Under the pieces are notes generated by a model that was not told the origin of the DNA, did no database searches, and was given only the letters and a program-made list of their open reading frames with translations. This document shows positions 55,954-63,693 of a stretch of 64,000 bases of DNA, one piece after another. The position numbers were made by a program, and so were the translations under genes. Location of the stretch: the NCBI RefSeq assembly GCF_035953295.1, contig NZ_CP108370.1, positions 4,927,001 to 4,991,000 of the forward strand, given 5' to 3'. How positions within the stretch are numbered: position 1 is the first letter of the stretch; each line of letters starts with the position of its first letter. This DNA is from Streptomyces sp. NBC_01335 (GTDB taxonomy: Bacteria; Actinomycetota; Actinomycetes; Streptomycetales; Streptomycetaceae).

Positions 55954-56292
55954 TCCGTCCCCCTTTCAGGCCCTCACTCCGTTATGCGCCTTCGGTGCGT
56001 ATTGCCACCGGTGAAACCCGGTGCGAGAAAGTCGACTTGGCGATACGTCAGTTCGCTGACCGCACCCCCGATCGGCCCGTTTTCGTCACCCCGCGTGACG
56101 GTTGTCCCACTCAATGGACAGGTGAATCGGGCCTCTTGACGGCTTGGGTTTCAAGTGTCAATCAAAAGACCGTAGGTCACCCGTTTGGGCTTCCAGATGC
56201 GAAAATCGTGTGATTAGGTGAGCGCGAACATGCGGTGATGTGCGCGTATGGGTGCGTCGACCGCGGCGGGGCTGGTAAGGGAGAGCACGGCA
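55954..56292 (+). promoter_or_regulatory. Promoter region of the orphan solute-binding protein
   Basis: No gene is supported in 339 bp, and the DNA is AT-richer than the genome average. Two inverted repeats occur: TGTCC-N8-GGACA (56103-56120) and TTGAC-N16-GTCAA (56136-56161). The latter's TTGACG could be a -35 element. The Shine-Dalgarno before ATG 56293 is GGGAGAG. Confidence 0.4.
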
Positions 56293-57846
56293 ATGCGTTC
56301 GATCCGGGTACGGATTCTTGCGATATGCGCGGTACTGATCATCGCAGGGGTCGGGGCCTGGCAGCTTCTCCCCTCCGACGGGGAGGGTGGCAAGCCGATT
56401 ACTGTGGGTACTGTCGACGAGGTCACCTCGCTCGACCCGGCAGGTGCGTACGACGCGGGATCCTGGGCCCTCTTCAGCAACCTGTACCAGACTCTGATGA
56501 CGTTCAAGTCCGGAGCCATCGTCCCCGAGCCGGAAGCCGCGGAGAGCTGCGAGTTCATCGGCCAGAAGCTCACGACGTACCGCTGCACGCTGCGGGACGA
56601 CCTGACCTTCTCCAACGGTCACAAGGTCACGGCGAAGGACGTCAAGTTCTCCTTCGACCGGATGATGAAGATCAACTCGGACGTCGGCCCGGCGGTGCTC
56701 TTCCCGAGCCTGCGGAACGTGGTCGCCGACGGCCGGGACGTCACCTTCAACCTGTCCGCCCGTGACGCGACCTTCCCCGCGAAGCTCGCCACCGGCGCCG
56801 GCGCGATCGTCGACTCGGCGGTGTACCCGAAGGACAAGATCCGTACGGGCAACAAGGTGGACGGCTCCGGGCCGTACGTCCTGAAGTCCTACGAGGACGG
56901 CGTCAAGGCCTCGATGACGCCCAACCCCAGCTACCGGGGTTCGATCAAGAACGTCAACGCGGCGATCGACGTCCGGTACTACGAGACCTCCGACAAGCTC
57001 CTCGCCGCCTGGAAGGCGGGCGGCCTCGACGTGACCCACCGCCAGCTGCCGCCGGCCCAGATCAGCAAGATCAACACGACCGACCCCGATGTCCAGGTCA
57101 CGGAGACGGACAGCGCCGAGATCCGCAACATGGTCTTCAACGTCCGTCCGGGCGCGACGCTTTCGGACAAGCGCATCCGGCAGGCCATCGCCTGGACCAT
57201 CGACCGCGGTCCGCTGGTGAGCGACGTCTACGACTCCACGGTCGAGCCGCTCTACTCCCTGATCCCGCAGGGCACCATCGGCCACTCGACGCCGTTCTTC
57301 GACGACTACCCGCAGCCCGACGTGAACAAGGCCGAGGAACTGCTGCAGGAGGCCGGCGTCGAGACCCCGGTGCACATCGACTTCGCGTACCGCGCGGACG
57401 GCGCGAGCACCGCGGAGACCGCCGAGATCAAGCGCCAGCTGGAGAAGGACGGACTCTTCGCGGTCGACGCGAAGGCCGTGAAGTGGGAGGACTTCCAGAA
57501 GGGGTACGCGTCCGGCAAGTACGACGCGTACACCGTCGGCTGGCTCCCCGACTACCCCGACCCCGACACCTTCGGCGGGCCGCTCGTCGGCACCGACAAC
57601 AGCCTCCACAACGGCTACTCCAACCCCAAGCTGGACGCGCTGGTCGCCGACACCCAGGGGTTCGAGGACCGAGGCCGCACCTCGAACGACTTCCAGAAGA
57701 TCCAGGACATCGTCGGCCAGGACGTGCCGCTCGTCCCGCTGTGGCAGAAGAAGGACTACGTCGTCGCCAAGACCGGGATCTCCGGTTCGCAGTACCTCTC
57801 CGACAGCACCGGCGTCTGGCGCCTCTGGGAGCTGAAGCGCATCTGA
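56293..57846 (+). CDS. ABC family-5 solute-binding protein, membrane-anchored, no lipobox
   Basis: A 517-residue peptide/nickel-type substrate-binding protein (SBP family 5). Typical features are VTSLDPAGAYDAGSW near the mature start, LTTYRCTLRDDLTFSNGHKV, AKDVKFSFDRMM, VDGSGPYVLKSYEDGV and DKRIRQAIAWTIDR. The N-terminal hydrophobic stretch (IRVRILAICAVLIIAGVGAW) has no lipobox ahead of a Cys, so it is probably a signal anchor rather than a lipoprotein. No permease or ATPase genes adjoin it; the terminator at 57923 closes the gene and the next gene converges. It may serve an importer coded elsewhere. Confidence 0.88.
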   Translation: MRSIRVRILAICAVLIIAGVGAWQLLPSDGEGGKPITVGTVDEVTSLDPAGAYDAGSWALFSNLYQTLMTFKSGAIVPEPEAAESCEFIGQKLTTYRCTLRDDLTFSNGHKVTAKDVKFSFDRMMKINSDVGPAVLFPSLRNVVADGRDVTFNLSARDATFPAKLATGAGAIVDSAVYPKDKIRTGNKVDGSGPYVLKSYEDGVKASMTPNPSYRGSIKNVNAAIDVRYYETSDKLLAAWKAGGLDVTHRQLPPAQISKINTTDPDVQVTETDSAEIRNMVFNVRPGATLSDKRIRQAIAWTIDRGPLVSDVYDSTVEPLYSLIPQGTIGHSTPFFDDYPQPDVNKAEELLQEAGVETPVHIDFAYRADGASTAETAEIKRQLEKDGLFAVDAKAVKWEDFQKGYASGKYDAYTVGWLPDYPDPDTFGGPLVGTDNSLHNGYSNPKLDALVADTQGFEDRGRTSNDFQKIQDIVGQDVPLVPLWQKKDYVVAKTGISGSQYLSDSTGVWRLWELKRI

Positions 57847-57922
57847 TCCGGCAGCGCCTCCGATCCGGAAGCGCGTCCGATCCGGCGGGCGGCCCTGCAC
57901 GGGCCACCCGCACGCCCCTCGC

Positions 57923-57966
57923 ACGACGGCCCGCCCGCGGATTCTCTTCCGCGGGCGGGCCGTCGT
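57923..57966. terminator. Terminator between solute-binding protein and MFS gene
   Basis: Perfect 19-bp stem (57923-57941 and 57948-57966) around the loop TTCTCT, in the gap between two convergent genes. Direct repeats of GATCCGG-N-AGCGC type (57846-57884) precede it. Confidence 0.9.
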
Positions 57967-57994
57967 CGTACGTACGCACCGGAGACGGGCCCCG

Positions 57995-59581
57995 TCAGTG
58001 GGCGGTGGGCCCGCGGCGCAGGCCGACCGCCGCGACGGCCGCGCCGAACAGGCAGAGCACGCCGGTGACGGTCACGGCGGTGTGCACGCCGTTCATGAAC
58101 GCCTGCCCACTGCCCTCCACCACGGCCGCGCGCAGCGGGGCGGACATCGCGCCGGAGACCGGGGCGACGCCCATGGACACCGCGTCCCCGGCTCCGGCCA
58201 TGCCCTCCGCGACCCGGGCGGGCACCCCCGCACCGGTCAGTTCGCCGACGAGGGTGGCGCCGACCCGGCCGCTGATCAGCGAGACCAGCACCGAGGTGCC
58301 CAGCGCCCCGCCGATCTGCAGCGCGGTGGCCTGGAGGCCGCCGGCCACACCGCCGTCCCTGACCGGCGCCTGCCCCACGATCGCGTCCGAGGAGGCGGCG
58401 AGGACCATGCCGACCCCCAGGCCGAGTGCGACGAACGGCGGCCACATCGTCGCGTACGACGAACCGGTGTCCCAGGTCAGCATGGTGAAGGTCGCGCCGG
58501 CCTGCAGCACCATGCCCAGCGGCATGGTCAGCCGCGCTCCGAAACGGCCCGTCAGCGCGGCGCCCAGCGGGGAGGCCACCAGCGAGGCGAGGCTGAGCGG
58601 CAGGGTGCGCACCCCGGCCTCCACCGGCGAGAAGCCCCGCACGTTCTGGAGGTAGAGCATCACGAAGAAGATCACGCCGAGCAGCACGAAGAAGTTCAGC
58701 GCGGTGATGACCGTGCCGACCGTCAGGGACCGGATGCGGAACAGTCGCATCGGCAGCAGCGGATGCTCCTGCCGCGTCTCGTGGAACCCGAAGCCCACCA
58801 GGACCAGGACGCCCGCGAGGACCGTGGAGAGCGTCGCGGCCGAAGTCCAGCCCCAGGTCTCGGCCTTGACCACGCCGAACACCACGCAGATCAGCCCGGC
58901 CGCGAGAAGCACCACCCCGGCGACGTCGAAGCGGTGGTGTCCGGTGGAGTCCTTGCTCTGCGGCAGTACGAACGCGCTGACCAGCACCGCGAGCAGGCCG
59001 ATGGGCGCGTTGATCCAGAACACCGACTCCCAGCTCACGTGCTCGACCAGCAGACCGCCGACGATCGGGCCGAGCGCCGTGGAGACGGCCGAGACCATCG
59101 CCCACAGGCCGACCGCCATGCCGAACTTGCGCGGCGGGAAGACCGCGCGGAGCAGGCCCAGGGTGTTCGGCATCAGCAGACCGCCGAAGAAGCCCTGGAG
59201 CGCCCGGAACACGATGACGCCCTCGATCGAGCCGGACAGGCCGATGGCGACCGAGGCGAGCGTGAACCCGACGACCCCCACCAGGTAGTAGGTGCGCCGG
59301 CCGAACCGGTCGCCGAGCTTGCCGCCCAGGATCAGCGAGGCGGCGAGGGCCAGCAGATACGCGTTGGTCACCCACTGGAGGCCGGCCGTGGACGCCTTGA
59401 GCGCGCGGCCGATCTCGGGATTGGCGATGGCCACGACCGACGCGTCGAGCTGGACCATGAACAGGCCGAAGGCGACGGCTATGAGTGTCAGCCACGGATT
59501 CGCGCGGCGGCCCGCGGACGTCGCCGTCGGCGGCGGGGAGGAAGCGGGCAGGGAGGAGGAATCCACGGTGGTGGAGGGCAT
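57995..59581 (-). CDS. DHA2-family MFS multidrug efflux transporter
   Basis: A 528-residue transporter with about 14 membrane segments, the size of EmrB/QacA proteins. Motif D1 (LDASVVAIANPEI) and motif A (GGKLGDRFGRR) occur in the first helices, and motif C (ALGPIVGGLL) near residue 165. It exports drugs or a metabolite using the proton gradient. ATG 59581 is MPSTTVDSSS. The MarR-type gene lies upstream on the same strand (171 bp), so it is likely the regulator of this pump; the order MarR-MFS suggests an operon. Confidence 0.92.
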   Translation of the reverse strand: MPSTTVDSSSLPASSPPPTATSAGRRANPWLTLIAVAFGLFMVQLDASVVAIANPEIGRALKASTAGLQWVTNAYLLALAASLILGGKLGDRFGRRTYYLVGVVGFTLASVAIGLSGSIEGVIVFRALQGFFGGLLMPNTLGLLRAVFPPRKFGMAVGLWAMVSAVSTALGPIVGGLLVEHVSWESVFWINAPIGLLAVLVSAFVLPQSKDSTGHHRFDVAGVVLLAAGLICVVFGVVKAETWGWTSAATLSTVLAGVLVLVGFGFHETRQEHPLLPMRLFRIRSLTVGTVITALNFFVLLGVIFFVMLYLQNVRGFSPVEAGVRTLPLSLASLVASPLGAALTGRFGARLTMPLGMVLQAGATFTMLTWDTGSSYATMWPPFVALGLGVGMVLAASSDAIVGQAPVRDGGVAGGLQATALQIGGALGTSVLVSLISGRVGATLVGELTGAGVPARVAEGMAGAGDAVSMGVAPVSGAMSAPLRAAVVEGSGQAFMNGVHTAVTVTGVLCLFGAAVAAVGLRRGPTAH

Positions 59582-59752
59582 GGGTGTGCCGTGTCCTTCG
59601 CAGGGAGAGGGAGAGAGGGGTTGCGGGGAGCCCGGCGCACGTCGTCCGCCCCCGGGGTGTCCGGGGGTACGGCCGGGAACGCCGGAGCGGCCCGCGGCAC
59701 CGCGAGGGGTGGTGTGCGGGCGGGAGGTCCGGAGACGTCCTGGGCGGGAGGG

Positions 59753-60232
59753 TTACTCGGCCGCGGGCGCCGGGTGCAGCGCGTCCGTCAGCGAGTTCAG
59801 GGCGCCGAGCGCCGACCCCAGCGCGCCCTGCTCGCCGTCGGTGAGGGACTCCAGCGCGCGGGCGAGGTGGACCCCCTGGAGGCGCCGGACCTCGGCGAGC
59901 TCACGACGGGCCCGGGGCGTCGGGTACAGGTGCGCGACCCGCTTGTCCGCGGGGTCGGGGCGGCGCTCCAGCAGCCCGGACCCGGTGAGCCGGGAGACCA
60001 GGGCGCTCACGTTGTTCGGCCGCATCAGCAGCGCGTCGGCCGCCTCGCGCACGGTGGAACCCTCGTACTGCGACACGAAGCGCAGCAGCGCGAGCTGCCC
60101 CTCCGGCGGCTTGGGGCCCGGGAAGTCCTGGGCGATCCGCCGGTCGAGAGCCCGGTTCAGCGCAGGCAGGACCGACGCGAGCGCGGACGCTGCGGAGTCC
60201 TCGTCCTGCGTGGACGCACCGGGGGCGGGCAT
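59753..60232 (-). CDS. MarR-family regulator of the adjacent efflux gene
   Basis: A 159-residue winged-helix protein. The wHTH lies at ~45-110 (LALLRFVSQYEGSTVREAAD, VSALVSRLTGSGLLERRPDPADKRVAHLYPT), with the RPDPADKR wing typical of MarR. Terminal helices form the dimer interface. No Shine-Dalgarno is seen. A TAAAGT -10 (60245-60240) lies 7 nt upstream of the ATG, with TTGACA as -35 (60269-60264) and an 18-bp spacer, so the mRNA appears leaderless. A TGACGTCA palindrome lies in that spacer, suggesting autorepression. It is followed by the DHA2 pump gene. Confidence 0.92.
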   Translation of the reverse strand: MPAPGASTQDEDSAASALASVLPALNRALDRRIAQDFPGPKPPEGQLALLRFVSQYEGSTVREAADALLMRPNNVSALVSRLTGSGLLERRPDPADKRVAHLYPTPRARRELAEVRRLQGVHLARALESLTDGEQGALGSALGALNSLTDALHPAPAAE

Positions 60233-60239
60233 GGTCCGA

Positions 60240-60269
60240 ACTTTAGGTCTGACGTCATAGATATGTCAA
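60240..60269 (-). promoter_or_regulatory. Leaderless promoter with embedded TGACGTCA operator
   Basis: On the minus strand: TTGACA, 18-bp spacer, TAAAGT, then 7 nt to the ATG. The palindrome TGACGTCA (60250-60257) lies within the spacer, and the outer TGAC/GTCA pair spans 60250-60268. This is a good fit to a primary-sigma promoter that a bound MarR would block. Confidence 0.7.
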
Positions 60270-60353
60270 AGGAGGTGACTGCCCGGCCACGTGCTTCCGT
60301 GCTCTTCCGCCCGGGACCGTGCGCTCCCCAGGGGTTTCCCTGACGTGCGGCCG

Positions 60354-61259
60354 TCAGCTCTTCTTGTGCGCCACCGCCGCCGTGGCCATCCCCGGCAGGA
60401 AGTCCGTGAACAGCTCGTGCACCTCGCGCACCAGCGGGCGCAGCACCCGGAAGCGCGCCAGCGCGACACCCCGGGTGGTGAGCCGGGCGCCCCGGAGGGC
60501 GAGCCTGCGGGTGCGCTCGCGGTCCGGCGTGCGGTCGAACACCCAGTACAGGACCAGGCCCATCTGGGAGAGCCACATCAGCTCCGGCAGGGCGTCCGCC
60601 AGCTCCTCGGGGACCTTCGCCTTCGAGCCCGCCAGCACCTCGCGGTGGAGGGTGATGGCGGCCTCGCGGGCCGGTTCCGACTCCGCGGAGAAGGGGCTGA
60701 GCGGACTGTCCGGGTCCGCCGCGTTCTTGAAGAACTGCGCCGCGAACTCGTGGTACGGGGTGGCCACGTCCAGCCAGGCCGTCAGCACTCCCGCGAGGCG
60801 GGCCTCCAGATCGGTCTCGCGGTCCAGGACGATCCGGGCGGCGGCCCGGTGTTCCGCGCCGATGCGGTCGTAGAACCCCTGGACGAGGTGTTCCTTGCCC
60901 GCGAAGTAGTAGTACGCGTTGCCGACCGAGACGCCCGCCTCCTGGGCGATGGCCCGCATGGTGGTCTTGTCGTAACCACGCTCCTGGAAGAGGCGCAGAG
61001 CCGTCTCCAGGATGACCGTGCGGGTCTGCTCGCTCTTCGCGGAGGACCGGCCGGCCTTCTCGCCGCTCTCCTCGGCCTCGGCGCCGCCCCCGGCCTCGGC
61101 GGCCGGCGGAGCGGCGAGGCCGGCGGGGGAGTCGGCGGCGGTCGTCCCGGTCTCCCGGGGCGCCGCCGCCTTCCGTGCCGCGCGTGAGCCGGTCACCCGG
61201 CCGCCCGCCGCGCCCCGCGCGTCCAGCGCGTCTGCCTCGTGCTTCTCGTCCTTCGCCAC
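60354..61259 (-). CDS. TetR-family regulator with long N-terminal extension
   Basis: A 301-residue TetR regulator. Residues ~77-125 are the helix-turn-helix domain (RTVILETALRLFQERGYDKT, VSVGNAYYYFAGKEHLVQGFY), followed by a helical ligand domain. The first ~75 residues are an Ala/Gly/Glu-rich tail unusual for the family. GTG 61259 (VAKDEKHEADALD) was chosen. It is the third gene of an operon with a membrane protein and a DCC protein; the operon promoter carries two TTGAACnTGTTCAA palindromes that fit the TnnAACnnGTTnnA consensus known for KstR-type TetR proteins. It likely represses its own operon. Confidence 0.88.
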   Translation of the reverse strand: MAKDEKHEADALDARGAAGGRVTGSRAARKAAAPRETGTTAADSPAGLAAPPAAEAGGGAEAEESGEKAGRSSAKSEQTRTVILETALRLFQERGYDKTTMRAIAQEAGVSVGNAYYYFAGKEHLVQGFYDRIGAEHRAAARIVLDRETDLEARLAGVLTAWLDVATPYHEFAAQFFKNAADPDSPLSPFSAESEPAREAAITLHREVLAGSKAKVPEELADALPELMWLSQMGLVLYWVFDRTPDRERTRRLALRGARLTTRGVALARFRVLRPLVREVHELFTDFLPGMATAAVAHKKS

Positions 61260-61269
61260 GGCCCCAAGG

Positions 61270-61761
61270 CTATCCGCCCGTTTCCGGCACCGGGACCGCG
61301 CAGGCGCCGCCCGGGCCACAGGACTCGGCCGTCATCGACCGGTACTTCGCGGCGGCCAGCACCGCTCCCCGGGCGAACGGCGCGGCCGCCGGGCTGCTGA
61401 GCCAGTGCGCCTTCGGCCGGTGCTCGGCGAGCGCCCAGAGGCAGACGACCCACGCCGCCGCCCCCAGGTACACCTGCCCCTGGTCGCCGACCACCGTGAT
61501 CTCCTCCAGCGTCGCCGCGTGGTCCAGTTCCGGGAAGCGCCGGCGGGCCTCCTCGGACGCGGCGGGCACCAGCTCCAACGGCACGAGCTGGCGCTGACCC
61601 CGCAGCCAGTGGCGTAGGTGGACGCAGAGCGAGCACTGCGCGTCGTACAGCACGGTGAGCCGGTGGACCGCGATCCGCACGGGCGAGGGGGTGTCCGCCC
61701 CCGTGGCGGACACCCCCTCGCCCGGCGCCCCCGAGACCACTTCCGCTACCTCGCCGGGCAT
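61270..61761 (-). CDS. DCC-family thiol-disulfide oxidoreductase (DUF393)
   Basis: A 163-residue protein with the hallmark Y-D-x-x-C-x-x-C in TVLYDAQCSLCVHLRHWL, thus a DCC (DUF393) thioredoxin-like protein. Further conserved-type parts are DHAATLEEITVVGDQGQVYLG and WLSSPAAAPFARGAVLAAAK. The family is thought to be redox-active, but no substrate is known here. ATG 61761 lies 5 bp after the stop of the upstream membrane gene; the TetR gene starts 10 bp beyond its stop. All three are one operon. Confidence 0.85.
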   Translation of the reverse strand: MPGEVAEVVSGAPGEGVSATGADTPSPVRIAVHRLTVLYDAQCSLCVHLRHWLRGQRQLVPLELVPAASEEARRRFPELDHAATLEEITVVGDQGQVYLGAAAWVVCLWALAEHRPKAHWLSSPAAAPFARGAVLAAAKYRSMTAESCGPGGACAVPVPETGG

Positions 61762-61766
61762 CCCGG

Positions 61767-62195
61767 TCACTTCCCCGTGGCGGGTGCCGCCCACGGGCCC
61801 TGCGGCCCGGTCCAGCCCTGCGGCGCTACCGGCGGGGTCTGCTCACGCTCCATCAGGCCCCGGCGGCGCATCTTGTTCAGGACGAAGACGTTGCCCAGGT
61901 GCATGGCGCCGAGCACCAGCAGGACGACGCCGAGCTTCGGCGAGAGCGCGTCGAAGAGCTCGCGGGCGTCCGCGATGTCGTCGGTGTTGCGCAGATAGAG
62001 CGTCACGAAGCCCAGGTTCACCAGGTAGAACCCGACCACCAGCAGGTGGTTCACGGCGTCGGCGAGCTTCTCGTTGCCCCGCAGGACGTCCGCGATGAAG
62101 ACGCGTCCGTTGCGGCTCAGCGTGCGCGCCACCCAGACGGTGAGTGCCACGCTGACGATCAGATAGATGACGTACGCGACCACGGTGAGGTCCAT
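61767..62195 (-). CDS. Small membrane protein of TetR operon
   Basis: A 142-residue protein with three hydrophobic segments (VVAYVIYLIVSVALTVWVAR, LLVVGFYLVNLGFVTLYLR, LGVVLLVLGAMHLGNVFVLNKM) and a Pro/Gly/Gln-rich C-terminus. I do not recognise a family with known function. It is the first gene of the operon with the DCC and TetR genes and has an operator 13 bp upstream of its ATG at 62195. Its first 37 bp overlap the read-through 3' end of the neighbouring MFS frame, which supports a frameshift there. Confidence 0.7.
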   Translation of the reverse strand: MDLTVVAYVIYLIVSVALTVWVARTLSRNGRVFIADVLRGNEKLADAVNHLLVVGFYLVNLGFVTLYLRNTDDIADARELFDALSPKLGVVLLVLGAMHLGNVFVLNKMRRRGLMEREQTPPVAPQGWTGPQGPWAAPATGK

Positions 62196-63589
62196 GCCCC
62201 AGCCCCCTTGAACGTGTTCAAAACCTCTTGTCGTGGACTGTAGACCTCTTCTTGAACATGTTCAAGAAGAGGTCGGGGCCGCCTGCCCGCCCGGTGGGGG
62301 CACACGCACCCCGCCGGCTCCGGACGCGGCCTCGGGTACGACCTCCGGCGTTGCTTCCGGTGTGCCCGGGGTGGCCACGGGCACACCGGGCACGCCGGGG
62401 TCGCCGTGAAGTGCCGGACGCTCGGCCGCGCCGCCGTGGCCAGGCAGGCTGCCAGTACCGCCGCGGCGGCCACGCCGAGCGGGAGTGCGGGGCCCGTGAC
62501 GGAGGCCGCCAGCGGGGCGAGGGTGTACCCCAGGGGCATGGCGGCGATCGAGATCAGCCAGTCGTACGAGGTCACCCGGGCCAGTACCTGCTCCGGGACC
62601 GCCGCCATCACCGAGGTGTCCCAGACCGGGCCGAGGAAGCCGAGGCCGGCGAGGGCGAGCCCGTACGAGGTGACGGTCGCCCAGGACGGGGCCGAGGCGG
62701 CGAGCAGCGCCAGCGGCAGGGCGTACGTCGCGAGGCCGAGGGTGGAGACCAGTAGCGGACGCCGTGGCCGTGCCCGGCCGGCCAGCAACGAGCCCGCGAG
62801 CAGGCCCACCGCGCCGGTCTGCATCAAAGCGACCCACGACCCCCGGCCGCCCGGTTCGCCGATGACCATCGAGGGGCCGAGGGTGGCCAGCGTGGCGGCG
62901 GCGCCGTTCCAGACCCCGTGCGCGATCAGCGTGGACGCGTACCAGTCGCGTGAGCGGACCTCGCTCCAGCCTTCCTTGAGGTCCCGGACGATCGAGGAGT
63001 GCGGGACCCGGACGCGCCGCACCCGGATCGCGGCCAGCAGGGCGGCGCACACGGCGAAGCTCGCGCCGTCGAGCAGGAACGCCCAGCCGGGCCCGGCGGT
63101 GAGGACCAGCGTGCCGCCGACGGCCGGCCCGCCGAGGCGTACGGCGCCGTTCGCCGAGGCGATCAGCGCGTTGGCGCGCAGCAGTTGGGACGCGTCCACC
63201 GTGCCCCGGACCAGCGGCGAGGTGGTGGGCATGGCGAAGGCCCCGGCCGCGCCGCCCACCGCCTCGGCGGCGGCGATCTGCCACAGATGCGGATGCCCGC
63301 CCAGGAGTTCCAGGCCGACGAAGACCTGGCCCGCCGCCCGTACGACGTTGGTGGTCAGCGCGACGGTCCTCGGGTCGAACCGGTCGCCGGCCACCCCGCC
63401 CAGAGGCAGCAGCAGCATCTTGGGGACCAGCGCGCAGGTCAGGACGAGGGCGAGTGCGCCGCTCGATCCGGTCGCCGCCCAGACGGCGAGGGTGAGGGCG
63501 ACCGGTACGGCCGCGTCACCTGCGAGCGAGAGGGTCGTACCGGTGAAGAGCAGCGCGAAGGAGCGCGTACGTAAGGGGTGCGATGACAT
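62159..63589 (-). CDS. MFS transporter, 12-helix type; 3' end probably frameshifted
   Basis: A 476-residue reading frame. The first ~395 residues form a complete MFS transporter (TGTTLSLAGDAAVPVALTLA, LPLGGVAGDRFDPR as motif A, PLALLAASAPSWATV), ending near RPSVRHFTATPA. The last ~80 residues (CPVCPWPPRAHRKQRRRSYPR onward) are Arg/Pro/Trp/Cys-rich and run through the TetR operators into the next gene. In another minus frame, the same stretch encodes PGTPEATPEVVPEAASGAGG-like sequence ending at TGA 62262, which looks more natural. A one- or two-base shift near 62390-62420 is likely, either natural or an error. ATG 63589 is 6 nt from a TATATT -10, so the mRNA may be leaderless. It diverges from a MarR gene. 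Confidence 0.8.
   Translation of the reverse strand: MSSHPLRTRSFALLFTGTTLSLAGDAAVPVALTLAVWAATGSSGALALVLTCALVPKMLLLPLGGVAGDRFDPRTVALTTNVVRAAGQVFVGLELLGGHPHLWQIAAAEAVGGAAGAFAMPTTSPLVRGTVDASQLLRANALIASANGAVRLGGPAVGGTLVLTAGPGWAFLLDGASFAVCAALLAAIRVRRVRVPHSSIVRDLKEGWSEVRSRDWYASTLIAHGVWNGAAATLATLGPSMVIGEPGGRGSWVALMQTGAVGLLAGSLLAGRARPRRPLLVSTLGLATYALPLALLAASAPSWATVTSYGLALAGLGFLGPVWDTSVMAAVPEQVLARVTSYDWLISIAAMPLGYTLAPLAASVTGPALPLGVAAAAVLAACLATAARPSVRHFTATPACPVCPWPPRAHRKQRRRSYPRPRPEPAGCVCPHRAGRRPRPLLEHVQEEVYSPRQEVLNTFKGAGAWTSPWSRTSSI
62208..62221. promoter_or_regulatory. TTGAACGTGTTCAA operator at TetR-operon promoter
   Basis: A 14-bp palindrome, perfect except that the central GT is not self-complementary, 13 bp upstream of the start of the first operon gene. 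It matches T-nn-AAC-nn-GTT-nn-A. Confidence 0.8.
62243..62274. promoter_or_regulatory. 32-bp perfect palindrome with TTGAACATGTTCAA core
   Basis: The core TTGAACATGTTCAA (62252-62265) is flanked by nine further symmetrical bases on each side, giving a perfect 32-bp palindrome. It is 30 bp from the first operator (edge to edge). It also includes the stop codon TGA (62262-62264) of an alternative MFS frame, and could also act as a hairpin terminator for that gene. Confidence 0.8.
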
Positions 63590-63599
63590 GGACACAATA

Positions 63600-63632
63600 T
63601 ATTTCGGAACCGAATGATTCGCCTCCGAAATA
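63600..63632. promoter_or_regulatory. Nested palindrome between MFS and MarR genes
   Basis: TATTTCGGA (63600-63608) and TCCGAAATA (63624-63632) form a perfect 9-bp inverted repeat. At the centre of the 15-bp spacer is a second palindrome, CGAATGATTCG (63611-63621). The site abuts the start of the MFS gene and lies about 60-95 bp from the MarR start: a likely MarR operator for both genes. Confidence 0.65.
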
Positions 63633-63693
63633 CGGGTTCTCGTAAGAACTGGGCGGCGCCGGGAGCCGGTTCCCGCGGGCGTACCATTCCGCC

